The notes under the pieces are model-generated. The model searched no databases, was not told where the DNA came from, and worked only from the letters and a program-made list of their open reading frames with translations. Shown here piece by piece: positions 10,768-18,741 of a DNA stretch of 64,000 bases. The translations under genes were made by a program, and so were the position numbers. Position 1 is the stretch's first letter; each line of letters opens with the position of its first letter. Where the stretch lies: NCBI GenBank assembly GCA_018399635.1, contig JAGYOH010000005.1, positions 94,248 to 158,247 of the forward strand, given 5' to 3'. Source of the stretch: Clostridia bacterium. Its GTDB lineage: Bacteria; Bacillota; Clostridia; Peptostreptococcales; Acidaminobacteraceae.

Positions 10768-10796
10768 AATATACACCCCCTTCTTTTTCTTGTCAA
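10768..10796 (-). promoter_or_regulatory. hsp20 sigma-A promoter
   Basis: On the minus strand TTGACA (10791-10796) and TATATT (10768-10773) are separated by exactly 17 bp. Confidence 0.9.
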
Positions 10797-10806
10797 TATT
10801 TTTTGG

Positions 10807-10833
10807 CAAAAAAATACCGGATTTCTCCGGTAT
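10807..10833 (-). terminator. terminator after the 98-residue gene
   Basis: Stem ATACCGGA/TCCGGTAT with a 4-base loop (10814-10833), followed on the minus strand by seven T. Confidence 0.8.
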
Positions 10834-10834
10834 C

Positions 10835-11131
10835 TCACTGCCATAGTCCCTTGAGCTCAGCGTGGTTGGGTTCAAAGCGAATAATCAGTTTTTTTCGCTC
10901 CTGGCGACTGGGATGCACCAGGGTAATGTGGTAGTGGTTATGCCGGACTTCTTCTCTTTCAAAGACGAAGCCTCCTCGAAAGGCCTCATCCAAGGATTTT
11001 TTCAGGCTCTGGAGCTCATGGTCCATCTCCTTTTTCTCAGCGGAAAAATGCTCCCTGGCTTCCTCTCTCAGGGTGTTTTTCGTCTTGCTGTGAGTACTTG
11101 AACGCTTTTGCTGTTTATTCCCAAAAGGCAT
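10835..11131 (-). CDS. conserved-looking small cytoplasmic protein of unknown function
   Basis: 98 residues, highly charged, no membrane segment or signal peptide. Residues 20-50 look helical and possibly coiled coil (EEAREHFSAEKKEMDHELQS); the C-terminal half is basic and His-rich (VRHNHYHITLVHPSRQERKK). A good RBS (GGGAGGGTG) and a dedicated terminator support a real gene. It lies between the two-component system and hsp20 but is not obviously part of either. No family recognised. Confidence 0.65.
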   Translation of the reverse strand: MPFGNKQQKRSSTHSKTKNTLREEAREHFSAEKKEMDHELQSLKKSLDEAFRGGFVFEREEVRHNHYHITLVHPSRQERKKLIIRFEPNHAELKGLWQ

Positions 11132-11232
11132 TTCATCACCCTCCCGTACCTTCTTGATACCCCTTTCACCCCGGCATCAACCCGGGCATCCATGAATCCT
11201 CCTGATGGATATTCCTGTTTCATAGTCAAGGG

Positions 11233-12573
11233 CTATGGCAGGGTGATTCTAAAGGCGGTCATGCCCTCTTCGGAACGATAGACCGACAACTCGCCCCCCA
11301 GGGCCCTGGTGTTTTCCAGGACGATATTCAGGCCCATGCCCTTGCCCTTGCTCCCTTTGGCGTTTCTCCCCCGGCTGTAGGGGGTGACCAGGACTTCGAG
11401 CTCTTCAGGGGTCAGGGTGCTGCCGGAATCCTTCACGGTGATGGCGGTCCTGCCGGCCGCCTCCCGGGAAAGGACCACCTCTGCCCGGCCCCCTTCCGGG
11501 GCGTACTTGAAGGCGTTGGTGAGGAGATTGTAGAGATTCTGGGAAATCAGGTTTTTCCCCTGCGGGTAGGTGACGGCTTCCTCCGGCAACACCACCTTGA
11601 GGGTCATGGCCTTTTCCTTGAAGGTCATCCGCATGGCATCCGCCACCTTCTGGACGGTCTGCTTCAGATCAAAGTCCTCCCGGACCACGGCCAGGGATTC
11701 CCGATGATCGAGAATCTGACTCAGATCCCCCAGCAGCACCGACAGGTTTTCGACCTCCCCCAGCCACAGATCCAGGCGCTTTTCATCAAACTCCACCACG
11801 CCGTCCTTGACCCCCTCCATGTGGGATTTCAACAGGGTCAGGGGGGTTCTGGCCTCATGGGCGATCCGGTCCGCTCTTTCCTTGCGGATCCCCTCCTTGA
11901 CCTTGAGCTTGGTCCCCAGGTCCAGAAGCGCCCGCTGGATCCCCTGGATTTCGGTGATTTTTGAAGGAGTCAGGGCAAAGGGGGTCTTCGTGTCCACCAC
12001 CTGGGCCAGGTCGGCCGTGGCCTTCAAGTCCTTGGTCATCTTCTTGCTGATGAAGGCCAGGAGCATCAGGGCGATGAGGAGGGTGATGATGCCGGACAGG
12101 GTGACGGTTCTCAGGAGATAGGCCTGGAAAAGGCCCACGGTCTCACTCGAGGTGGTGGTCTCCAGGCGGTAGATCTCCAGGGTGCCGGTGCCGCTCTCCC
12201 CGGCAAGGGAGTATTCGATTTCCTCCGCCATGTTGCGGAACCCGCTGTTCATCCCCATGGGAGAATGTCCTCTGAGGATGCGGCTGCCTACGGAAAGGAC
12301 CAGCTCGTCATTGCCGTTGTAGATGGAGATTCCCACGATCATGTCGGAGAGGTATTTGTTGAGTTCGATCTTGGCCTGGGAAAGACTCTCGATTTCGCCA
12401 CCCAGAAGCCGTTTGGCGTAATCCGAGATGTTTTCAAGGTCCCTTTCATACTGGTCCTGGATGTAATCGTTGAAATATCTGTCGATGACCTGGCTTGAAA
12501 TCACTGAATTGGCCAGGATGCTGACGATGATGATCAGGACCACCAGGATGATCATCTGTTTTCTAAAGGTCAT
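11233..12573 (-). CDS. sensor histidine kinase
   Basis: 446 residues from the ATG at 12573, which has GGAGGA 9 bp upstream and overlaps the response-regulator stop by 11 bp. Two membrane segments (about 7-27 and 153-176) flank an extracytoplasmic sensor of about 125 residues; no known sensor fold recognised. A short linker precedes the HisKA region with His239 in RIAHEARTPLTLL. The ATPase domain has NLLTNAFKYAPEGG and GKGMGLNIV. It should phosphorylate the regulator at 12563-13258. The signal is unknown. Confidence 0.92.
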   Translation of the reverse strand: MTFRKQMIILVVLIIIVSILANSVISSQVIDRYFNDYIQDQYERDLENISDYAKRLLGGEIESLSQAKIELNKYLSDMIVGISIYNGNDELVLSVGSRILRGHSPMGMNSGFRNMAEEIEYSLAGESGTGTLEIYRLETTTSSETVGLFQAYLLRTVTLSGIITLLIALMLLAFISKKMTKDLKATADLAQVVDTKTPFALTPSKITEIQGIQRALLDLGTKLKVKEGIRKERADRIAHEARTPLTLLKSHMEGVKDGVVEFDEKRLDLWLGEVENLSVLLGDLSQILDHRESLAVVREDFDLKQTVQKVADAMRMTFKEKAMTLKVVLPEEAVTYPQGKNLISQNLYNLLTNAFKYAPEGGRAEVVLSREAAGRTAITVKDSGSTLTPEELEVLVTPYSRGRNAKGSKGKGMGLNIVLENTRALGGELSVYRSEEGMTAFRITLP

Positions 12574-13258
12574 CGCTGTCTCCTCCAAAGAGATATCCCG
12601 CACCGTACTTGGTCTTCAAGTATTTGGGATTTTTCGAATCCTCCTCGATCTTGGCCCGGATTCTTTTGATATGGGTGTCCACGGTGCGGTCGAAGCCCTC
12701 GTAGAATTCCTCGAAGGCCAGCTCGATCAGCTGGTCCCTGGTGAGGATGATGCCGATATGGTTGAAAAAGACCTCCAGGATCTGGTATTCCTTGGTGGTG
12801 AGGGGAATGTCCCGGTGATGCTTCTTCAAGGTGTTGGCGTCCTTGTCCAGGATAAAGGGACCGTAATAGATTTTTTTGGTCTTGGTGGCGCTCTGATAGG
12901 TGCGTTTGATCACCGCTTCCACCCTCTTGATGAGTTCCTTGGGACTGAAGGGCTTGCCCACGTAATCGTCGGCGCCCAGATCAAAGCCTTCCAGGCGGTC
13001 CACCTCCTCCTGTCTGGCCGTGAGCATGATCACCGGCACTTCGTCGATGAGTCTGATTTCCTCAAGGACTTCAAAGCCGCTGATTCCCGGCATCATGACA
13101 TCCAGCAGAATGAGGTCCGGCTGGAAGCTCTCGAAAAGCTGGAGTCCTTCGAAACCGTCTTCAGCCAGAGCCACTTCATAGCCGCTGTTTTTCAGGTAAT
13201 CCTCGATGATGCTTCTGATCTGTCCTTCATCCTCTATGACCAGTACCTTGAATTTCAC
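12563..13258 (-). CDS. OmpR/PhoB-family response regulator
   Basis: 231 residues. Receiver domain with Asp53 in LILLDVMMP and the switch Lys in VGKPFSPKEL, followed by a winged-helix DNA-binding domain (DRTVDTHIKRIRAKIEED). First gene of the two-component operon. The promoter (-10 at 13284-13289) carries an 11 bp-spaced direct repeat at 13329-13349 of the kind bound by OmpR/PhoB proteins, and the same repeat recurs before the SHOCT genes, so both are likely targets. Confidence 0.95.
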   Translation of the reverse strand: MKFKVLVIEDEGQIRSIIEDYLKNSGYEVALAEDGFEGLQLFESFQPDLILLDVMMPGISGFEVLEEIRLIDEVPVIMLTARQEEVDRLEGFDLGADDYVGKPFSPKELIKRVEAVIKRTYQSATKTKKIYYGPFILDKDANTLKKHHRDIPLTTKEYQILEVFFNHIGIILTRDQLIELAFEEFYEGFDRTVDTHIKRIRAKIEEDSKNPKYLKTKYGAGYLFGGDSDDL

Positions 13259-13283
13259 ATGCCTTCACTCCTTAGTTATAGGT

Positions 13284-13349
13284 ATTATACACCTTTGACG
13301 GCTGCTTTTTAAGAGAAGTCTACCCTGGAAATGTGGCCAGAATGTGACC
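13284..13349 (-). promoter_or_regulatory. two-component operon promoter and regulator-binding repeat
   Basis: The -10 is TATAAT at 13284-13289 with a weak -35 (TTAAAA) 17 bp upstream. A direct repeat with 11 bp period (AAATGTGGCC-AGAATGTGACC on the plus strand, 13329-13349) is centred near -62. Near-identical copy at 13888-13908. Confidence 0.65.
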
Positions 13350-13361
13350 TTTTGAAAGAAA

Positions 13362-13392
13362 AACCCCCTGGGAAGGTTTCCCGAAGGGGGTT
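13362..13392 (-). terminator. terminator of the SHOCT gene pair
   Basis: Nested stem AACCCCC...GGGGGTT with inner GGGAA/TTCCC, followed on the minus strand by TTTTTC; 8 bp after the coding end. Confidence 0.8.
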
Positions 13393-13399
13393 GAAGGGT

Positions 13400-13654
13400 T
13401 CATCTGCCGAGGACCGTCTTTCTTTTCAGATAGGTTTCTTCGTCGATTTCCCCCTCGGCATAACTCAATTTCAAGGCCTCCAGGGCCGGCTCCTGGATTC
13501 GTGATTTTCTCAGATGCCGGTAGAGGAGGATTCCCAGGATGACCAGCAGGGCCAGTCCCAGCAATCTGAAAATCAAAAAACCCGTCATCGTGCCGAAGAA
13601 GAGGCCCCCCTCATCAAAGTGGGGCATTCTGGAAAACAGAAAATAGCTTCTCAT
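13400..13654 (-). CDS. small membrane protein with SHOCT domain
   Basis: 84 residues. One membrane segment (about 22-44, LIFRLLGLALLVILGILLY), then a C-terminal SHOCT motif (ALEALKLSYAEGEIDEETYLKRKTVL). SHOCT domains are short oligomerisation or binding tails often attached to membrane segments. It follows a shorter paralogue at 13673-13837 by 18 bp; the two were probably made by duplication and are cotranscribed. Likely controlled by the adjacent two-component system. Confidence 0.8.
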   Translation of the reverse strand: MRSYFLFSRMPHFDEGGLFFGTMTGFLIFRLLGLALLVILGILLYRHLRKSRIQEPALEALKLSYAEGEIDEETYLKRKTVLGR

Positions 13655-13672
13655 GGCTTGTCAGCTCCTTTT

Positions 13673-13837
13673 TCACAGATTGTTCTTCATGGTTTCATAG
13701 GTCGCCTCGTCGATGTCACCCGCCACGTAGCGCAGTTTCAAGGCCTCCAGGGCCCTTGAACCCTGGCCGGCCGACTTTGGTGTCTTCACCATCAAGAGAT
13801 ACAGACCCAGACCCAGAATCACCAATGGAATAAACAT
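13673..13837 (-). CDS. very small membrane protein with SHOCT motif
   Basis: 54 residues from the ATG at 13837, preferred because GGAG lies 9 bp before it; an ATG three codons upstream has no room for a ribosome binding site. One membrane helix (FIPLVILGLGLYLLMV) is followed by the SHOCT motif ALEALKLRYVAGDIDEATYE, closely matching the neighbour at 13400-13654. Its promoter has a TATAAT (13876-13881) and the response-regulator repeat at 13888-13908. Confidence 0.75.
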   Translation of the reverse strand: MFIPLVILGLGLYLLMVKTPKSAGQGSRALEALKLRYVAGDIDEATYETMKNNL

Positions 13838-13875
13838 CGTTCTCATCTCCTATATTCTATTTGTAATACATTCTC

Positions 13876-13908
13876 ATTATAGTGAGGAAATGTGGCGATA
13901 ATGTGGCA
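13876..13908 (-). promoter_or_regulatory. SHOCT gene promoter with response-regulator repeat
   Basis: TATAAT at 13876-13881 without a good -35. Instead the 11 bp-spaced direct repeat AAATGTGGCG-ATAATGTGGCA (plus strand, 13888-13908) occupies the -35 region, the classic layout for a PhoB/OmpR-activated promoter. Confidence 0.65.
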
Positions 13909-13912
13909 CAAG

Positions 13913-13940
13913 AAAAAATCCTGAGGCGGGAGCCTCAGGA
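13913..13940 (-). terminator. gapdh terminator
   Basis: Stem TCCTGAGGC/GCCTCAGGA (13919-13940), 4-base loop, then six T on the minus strand. It overlaps the last codons of the gene. Confidence 0.85.
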
Positions 13941-14978
13941 GATCTTTTCTGCTTTGATGTCTCTTTTCTCGCTTTGGGAAAGCCGGTCTCCCACATAGCG
14001 GGTGAGATCCGCCAGTCTCGAGGAATAGCCCCACTCGTTGTCGTACCAGGAAAGGATCTTCACCAGGGTCCCGTCCATCACCATGGTGCTCAATCCGTCC
14101 ACGATGCTGGACAAGGGGTTGCCGTTGAAGTCCTTTGAAACCAGGGGCAGGTCGGTATAACCCATGATCCCCTTGAGGGCTCCTTCGCTGGCGGCTTTGA
14201 GGACCCGGTTCACTTCCGTCACGGAGGTGGCCTTTTTCAGGTTCAGGGTCAGGTCCACCACGGAAACGTTGGGGGTGGGCACCCGCATGGCAAAGCCGTT
14301 GAGTTTTCCCTCAAGCTGGGGCAGGACCAGGGAGACCGCCTTGGCGGCTCCGGTGGTGGTGGGAATGATGGAAACCACCGCCGCCCTCGCCCTCCGGTAG
14401 TCTTCATGGGGCAGGTCCAGGGTGCGCTGGTCATTGGTGTAGGAATGCACCGTGGTCATGAGGCCGTTTTCAATGCCGAAAACCTCGTCCATGACCTTGG
14501 CGACCGGCGCCAGACAATTGGTGGTGCAGGAGGCGTTGGAAATCACATGGTGCTTTTCAGGATCGTACTTGTCCTCATTGACCCCCATGACGATGGTGAT
14601 GTCCTCCTCCTTGGCCGGGGCGGTGATGATGACCTTCCTGGCGCCGGCGTCAAGATGGGCCTGGACCTGGGATTTCTTGCGAAAGAGTCCCGTGGCTTCG
14701 ATGACGATATCCACCCCTTCCTCCGCCCAGGGAATGTCCGCCGGATTTTTTTCAGAGTAAACCTTGATCACCTGGTCATTGACCAGCAGTCTGTCTTTTT
14801 CCGCCGACACTTCCGCCTCGAAGATGCTGTGGATCGAATCGTATTTCAAGAGGTGGGCCAGCATTTTGGCGTCCCCCAGGTCGTTGATGGCAACGATCTG
14901 GTACCCTTCGGTTTCATAAATGCCGCGGAAGTAGTTCCTTCCGATTCTGCCAAAGCCGTTAATGCCTATTCTAATCAT
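13935..14978 (-). CDS. gap: glyceraldehyde-3-phosphate dehydrogenase, type I
   Basis: 347 residues. NAD-binding GINGFGRIGRN at the start, catalytic Cys151 in SNASCTTNCLAP, His in TVHSYTNDQ, and the C-terminal WYDNEWGYS. It oxidises glyceraldehyde 3-phosphate to 1,3-bisphosphoglycerate in glycolysis. Other glycolytic genes are not adjacent, so it is monocistronic, with its own terminator. The leader holds two CGGGAC direct repeats resembling a CggR operator. Confidence 0.96.
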   Translation of the reverse strand: MIRIGINGFGRIGRNYFRGIYETEGYQIVAINDLGDAKMLAHLLKYDSIHSIFEAEVSAEKDRLLVNDQVIKVYSEKNPADIPWAEEGVDIVIEATGLFRKKSQVQAHLDAGARKVIITAPAKEEDITIVMGVNEDKYDPEKHHVISNASCTTNCLAPVAKVMDEVFGIENGLMTTVHSYTNDQRTLDLPHEDYRRARAAVVSIIPTTTGAAKAVSLVLPQLEGKLNGFAMRVPTPNVSVVDLTLNLKKATSVTEVNRVLKAASEGALKGIMGYTDLPLVSKDFNGNPLSSIVDGLSTMVMDGTLVKILSWYDNEWGYSSRLADLTRYVGDRLSQSEKRDIKAEKIS

Positions 14979-15001
14979 TTGAATCCTCCTTGGAACATAT
15001 T

Positions 15002-15026
15002 TGTCCCGCTAATTATATTTTGTCCC
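15002..15026 (-). promoter_or_regulatory. gapdh promoter with CggR/SorC-like operator
   Basis: Two direct CGGGACAAA repeats on the minus strand start 19 bp apart and bracket the -10 TATAAT (15011-15016). The B. subtilis CggR operator is built of CGGGAC repeats with 20 bp period, so this is a likely sugar-phosphate-responsive control site. No CggR gene is in the window. Confidence 0.55.
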
Positions 15027-15082
15027 GTCACGATCATCTTAACACATGCCTCGTGATAAGGGAACCCTTTTTCACGGATTAC

Positions 15083-15115
15083 ACAAAAAAAAACATCCCC
15101 CATTCAAGGGGATGT
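15083..15115 (-). terminator. terminator of the 170-residue gene
   Basis: Stem AACATCCCC/GGGGATGTT with a 7-base loop (15092-15116 region), followed on the minus strand by eight or nine T. It overlaps the stop codon of the gene. Confidence 0.85.
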
Positions 15116-15616
15116 TTTCAAGAGACCTGTCAGATGCCCGGTGAAGCTTCGGGCTTCAAGGGGGTACTCTTCAAGTGCCGGCGGGTTATGAACCTCCCTT
15201 GAATCCGCTCTCAGGAGGAAATAGACTCCCACCAGCAGCGTCTGCAGGGGTGGCGCCACGGTTTCGAGGATCATCTTGACCCGCTGGTGGCCATAGGGGG
15301 CCTTGGCCAGCTCCGTGGTGAAATACAGGTGCTTGAAGACCCGACGGTCGGGTTCCTGGTCGATCAGCAGGTCCATGAGGGCCATGAGGGCCTCATGGGG
15401 CTTGTGGTGCCGGCTGAGATGACTGAGGAGAAAAGTCATGGCCCCTAGGGAAAGGTTTTCCTCTGTTTCCCCCCAGAAGGAGAAGGCCTCCGCCGGCTCA
15501 AGGGCCTCACCCAGCTTCAGCAAGATCTTGAAATCCTCCTCCCGGCCAGTGAAGTCCCAGGGCCTCATGGCAGCCGGTGTGTTTGCTCTCTTCGGGGAAT
15601 CCGGTGTTTTGGACAC
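15104..15616 (-). CDS. unrecognised soluble protein
   Basis: 170 residues, no signal peptide or membrane segment. It looks mostly helical and is rich in Leu, Glu and His; no catalytic motif or family recognised. The start is a GTG at 15616, 9 bp after GGAGG. A strong terminator overlaps its stop. It lies downstream of trpB by about 75 bp in the same direction with no obvious terminator between, so it may be cotranscribed under the Trp T-box, though a link to tryptophan metabolism is speculative. Confidence 0.7.
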   Translation of the reverse strand: MSKTPDSPKRANTPAAMRPWDFTGREEDFKILLKLGEALEPAEAFSFWGETEENLSLGAMTFLLSHLSRHHKPHEALMALMDLLIDQEPDRRVFKHLYFTTELAKAPYGHQRVKMILETVAPPLQTLLVGVYFLLRADSREVHNPPALEEYPLEARSFTGHLTGLLKTSP

Positions 15617-15691
15617 GGTTCACGACCTCCTTTTTCTTCTTCAAGGTCATGGTAACACGGGTCGTGACATCATCCATGTCAGATACTGAAT

Positions 15692-16882
15692 TTAATTTCG
15701 CCCCTCCAGATCCAGGACCGCCCTCACCTGCTCCACGTCCTTGTCCCCCCTGCCGGAGAGATTGACCACCAGGATCTGGTCCTTGGCCATTTCCGGGGCG
15801 AATTTCATGGCGTAGGCCACCGCATGGGCGCTTTCCAGGGCCGGGATGATCCCCTCCACCCGGGACAGGGTGACGAAGGCGTCCAGGGCCTCCTGGTCCG
15901 TCACCGCCACGTACTCCCCCCTGCCGACGGTTTTGAGCTGGGAGTGCTCCGGTCCCACCCCGGGATAATCGAGTCCCGCGGCAATGGAGTGGACTTCAAG
16001 GGGTTCCCCGGCTTCATCCTGAAGGGTGAGACAGCGAAAACCGTGGATGATTCCCGGCGTCCCCAGGGTGATGGAGGCCGCATGAAAGGGCGTGTCGAGA
16101 CCCCTGCCCGCCGGTTCCACGCCGATGAGTCTCACCGACTCGTCCCCGATGAAGGTGTGGAAGATTCCGATGGCGTTGGATCCGCCACCGACACAGGCCA
16201 TGACCGCATCCGGCAGCCGGCCCTCCGCCGCCATGATCTGCTCCCGGACCTCCTCACCGATGACGGACTGGAATTCCCGGACCATGACCGGATAGGGATG
16301 GGGGCCCACGGCGGATCCCAGCAGATAGTAGGTGTCCCCGGCGTTTTCAATGAAGTCCGTCAGGGCGGCGTCGACGGCGTCCTTGAGGGTCCGGGTCCCC
16401 GTGGTGACGGGAACCACCTCGGCCCCGAGGAGTCTCATGCGGAAGACGTTGAGAGACTGTCTGAGAGTGTCCACTTCTCCCATGTAGATGACGCAGTCCA
16501 TGCCGAACATGGCCGCCACCGTCGCCGTCGCCACGCCGTGCTGGCCCGCCCCGGTCTCGGCGATGATCCTCTTTTTCCCCATTCTTTTCGCCAGGAGGAT
16601 CTGGCCCAGGGTGTTGTTGATCTTGTGGGCCCCGGTATGGTTGAGATCCTCCCGCTTGAGATAGATTTTCCCGCCGCCCAGTTTCTTGGTCAGCCCCTCG
16701 GCATAGTAGAGGGGATTGGGCCTGCCGGTGTACTGGCGGTGGTAATACTTGAGCTCCGCCCTGAAGGTCTCATCCTCGATGCAGTGGTAGAAATTCTCCG
16801 CCACCTCCTCCAGCACCCCCTGAAGAACCTCGGGAACGTAACTGCCGCCGAATTCACCAAAATACTCTGTCCGTTTCATCAT
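15692..16882 (-). CDS. trpB: tryptophan synthase beta chain
   Basis: 396 residues, the TrpB1 length. The PLP lysine is in [14 protein letters not shown], and the beta-chain signatures [12 protein letters not shown] and GGGSNAIG are present. It condenses indole with serine to give tryptophan, normally in complex with TrpA. No trpA or other trp gene lies next to it, so here it may salvage free indole or be supplied by TrpA from elsewhere. Two ATG codons follow AGGAGG; the upstream one is given. Expression is controlled by a T-box with a UGG specifier. Confidence 0.95.
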   Translation of the reverse strand: MMKRTEYFGEFGGSYVPEVLQGVLEEVAENFYHCIEDETFRAELKYYHRQYTGRPNPLYYAEGLTKKLGGGKIYLKREDLNHTGAHKINNTLGQILLAKRMGKKRIIAETGAGQHGVATATVAAMFGMDCVIYMGEVDTLRQSLNVFRMRLLGAEVVPVTTGTRTLKDAVDAALTDFIENAGDTYYLLGSAVGPHPYPVMVREFQSVIGEEVREQIMAAEGRLPDAVMACVGGGSNAIGIFHTFIGDESVRLIGVEPAGRGLDTPFHAASITLGTPGIIHGFRCLTLQDEAGEPLEVHSIAAGLDYPGVGPEHSQLKTVGRGEYVAVTDQEALDAFVTLSRVEGIIPALESAHAVAYAMKFAPEMAKDQILVVNLSGRGDKDVEQVRAVLDLEGRN

Positions 16883-16923
16883 ATTTTCCTCCTTTGATGC
16901 AAAGGCGCCTTCAAGAGAGAAGC

Positions 16924-17199
16924 AAAAAAAAATCCCCTACCCAGATCAAATCTGGATAGAGGACGATCTTCTCGCGGTGCCACCTCTTGTCAATGCTCTT
17001 GTCAGATACGGGAAACGAGGTTTCCGATATCCTATCTCTATAACGGGAGAAACCCGGGTCCACCTACTCATCGCTTTTCGGCTGCCGCTCACAAGTCCAT
17101 TCAGATAATCGCTCCTTGCCGGATTTCCACCCTCACCGGCTCTCTATCTAGAAGATCCTTTACCCTACTCCTCTTGCTCAACGCTTTACATCATGAATT
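16924..17199 (-). ncRNA. T-box riboswitch, tRNA-Trp specific
   Basis: The minus strand contains the T-box core GAGGTGGCACCGCG (16971-16984), a long Stem I with AGAGAG and GGTGGAA motifs, and the specifier GAA-UGG-A with UGG at 17097-17099, the Trp codon. The terminator stem has two 13 bp arms with a 3-base loop and is followed by nine T. Uncharged tRNA-Trp should stabilise the antiterminator and switch on trpB. Confidence 0.95.
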
Positions 17200-17205
17200 T
17201 AACCC

Positions 17206-17234
17206 ACTATAACTTGTAATGCCACGGGTGTCAA
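17206..17234 (-). promoter_or_regulatory. promoter of the T-box/trpB transcript
   Basis: TTGACA (17229-17234) and TATAGT (17206-17211) on the minus strand, exactly 17 bp apart. Confidence 0.9.
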
Positions 17235-17303
17235 GCCTCCTTGATGATTTCGGCAATTATTTGGCGTCCTTCAACGGAATCGATCGAAGGCCGCTTAAAA
17301 CAG

Positions 17304-17334
17304 GGAGACAGCCCTCTTGTGAAGGGCTGTCTCC
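17304..17334 (-). terminator. terminator of the amidohydrolase/DUF3100 operon
   Basis: Perfect 12 bp stem (17304-17315 and 17323-17334) with a 7-base loop, followed on the minus strand by CTGTTTT. Confidence 0.8.
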
Positions 17335-17372
17335 GTTTCTTGTGGATCACGGGCATGTGTTGACTGGGATGA

Positions 17373-17828
17373 TTAAATGATGCCCTGCATTTTGAGCACG
17401 ATCTGGGCGATGATGGCGGAGCCGAAGAAGGTTCCGATGAACACCGCTACCGCGATGATGAAGAACTTCCAGCTGAGTTTTTTGAGCTGGACCAGCTTGT
17501 TGCCCACGGAAAGTCCGGCAAAGGCCAGGATGACCGGGGTCGTTCCCAGGAAGTTGACGGTGCTGGTGGTTCCCAGGAACCAGGCCTGGGTGGGCATGAA
17601 GGGCATGCTCAGCACGAAGGAGATGATGGTGGCCCAGGCAAAGGCCGGAAATTTGATCATGGGAAGGACTTCCTTGAGGATCAGAGCGGTCTGGGACACG
17701 ATGATCACCAGAATGATGCCGGGGATGGCATCCACGATGGGAATCCCCCATCCGAAGCTCTGTCCCACCACGATCACGATACCGACGGCTATCAAAAGTT
17801 TCAGTTGCTCAAGGGTTTTCGCCATCAT
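17373..17828 (-). CDS. membrane protein, small partner of the DUF3100-like protein
   Basis: 151 residues with about four or five hydrophobic segments and almost no soluble part. It starts inside the end of the upstream gene (ATGA overlap), implying translational coupling and a shared complex. TSTVNFLGTTPVILAFAG is a polar kink of the kind seen in transport helices. I do not recognise a named family with certainty; it travels with DUF3100-like proteins and an amidohydrolase, suggesting half of a two-component carrier for the hydrolase substrate or product. Confidence 0.75.
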   Translation of the reverse strand: MMAKTLEQLKLLIAVGIVIVVGQSFGWGIPIVDAIPGIILVIIVSQTALILKEVLPMIKFPAFAWATIISFVLSMPFMPTQAWFLGTTSTVNFLGTTPVILAFAGLSVGNKLVQLKKLSWKFFIIAVAVFIGTFFGSAIIAQIVLKMQGII

Positions 17829-18661
17829 GAGTTGGACCCTCCTTTTTTACCGATTCTAGGTTCAAGAATGGCATACATTTTGTTCACCAGGGGAACGGAA
17901 ACGAAAATGACCATGTAGAGTCCGGTCACCCCTGTCAGCATGTTGGAGGTGGCGGCATAGGCCAGCACCGTGTCCGCCATTTCAGCCGGACCGGCGGCGG
18001 CCAGAGAGGCCGAGGCGGCGGTCATCATGGAACCACTGCCCATGCCGGAGGCCATGGCCAGGGCGTAGGGATGGAGTCCCGTAGCCAGGGACAAGGAGCC
18101 CAGAAGGCCGAAGAAAACGGTTCCGAAGATGGTGCCCATCAAGTAGGTGCCCAGGACGCCGGTACCCTCAGGTGAAGTGATGCCGTATTTGTCCCCGATG
18201 ATGCCCAGGGTGGGCTCGCGACAGATACTGACGGTGGCTCCCACGGCCTCCCGTTTCAGTCCGAGAGCCAGAGCGATGGGCAGGGCGATGAATATCGTTG
18301 CGACGTTGCCGAGCTCCTGCAGGAGAAGCGCCGGACCGGCTTCAATGATTTTGACGATATTGGGTCCCACCAGGGTGCCGTACTTGACACCGAGGGGCAA
18401 CAGGGCGATCATGACCACGGGACCGGCGGCTTCCACCACGTCCATGGTGACCACCTTTTTGAGGGGTGGGATCACTTTTCCGAGAACATCCGGGGTGACG
18501 ATGATTCCCAGTACCACGGCATAGAGCATGGGCAAAAGGGTGACGGTACCGATGCCGACACTGAACTTGTTCACACCGATCATTTCTGAAATAATCGAAA
18601 TAATGAATACGGTCAGGAATCCAATGATCAGCGGCTTGGTGAAGGTCTTTTGATTTGCCAT
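17825..18661 (-). CDS. DUF3100-like multispanning membrane protein
   Basis: 278 residues, about eight hydrophobic segments. Conserved-looking polar patches include SICREPTLGIIGDKYG and MASGMGSGSMMTAASASLA, which break membrane helices as in secondary transporters. It resembles DUF3100 proteins, which often sit next to M20 peptidases. The gene follows the amidohydrolase by 80 bp and overlaps its small partner by 4 bp. A role in importing an N-acyl or amide compound, or exporting its product, is inference from context. Confidence 0.75.
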   Translation of the reverse strand: MANQKTFTKPLIIGFLTVFIISIISEMIGVNKFSVGIGTVTLLPMLYAVVLGIIVTPDVLGKVIPPLKKVVTMDVVEAAGPVVMIALLPLGVKYGTLVGPNIVKIIEAGPALLLQELGNVATIFIALPIALALGLKREAVGATVSICREPTLGIIGDKYGITSPEGTGVLGTYLMGTIFGTVFFGLLGSLSLATGLHPYALAMASGMGSGSMMTAASASLAAAGPAEMADTVLAYAATSNMLTGVTGLYMVIFVSVPLVNKMYAILEPRIGKKGGSNS

Positions 18662-18741
18662 AACTTTCCTCCTTAATGGATTTTTTATAAAAGGGTGCCG
18701 TCAATCATCCCTGAAAACGGCACGCCGTTTTATCGTGTCAT

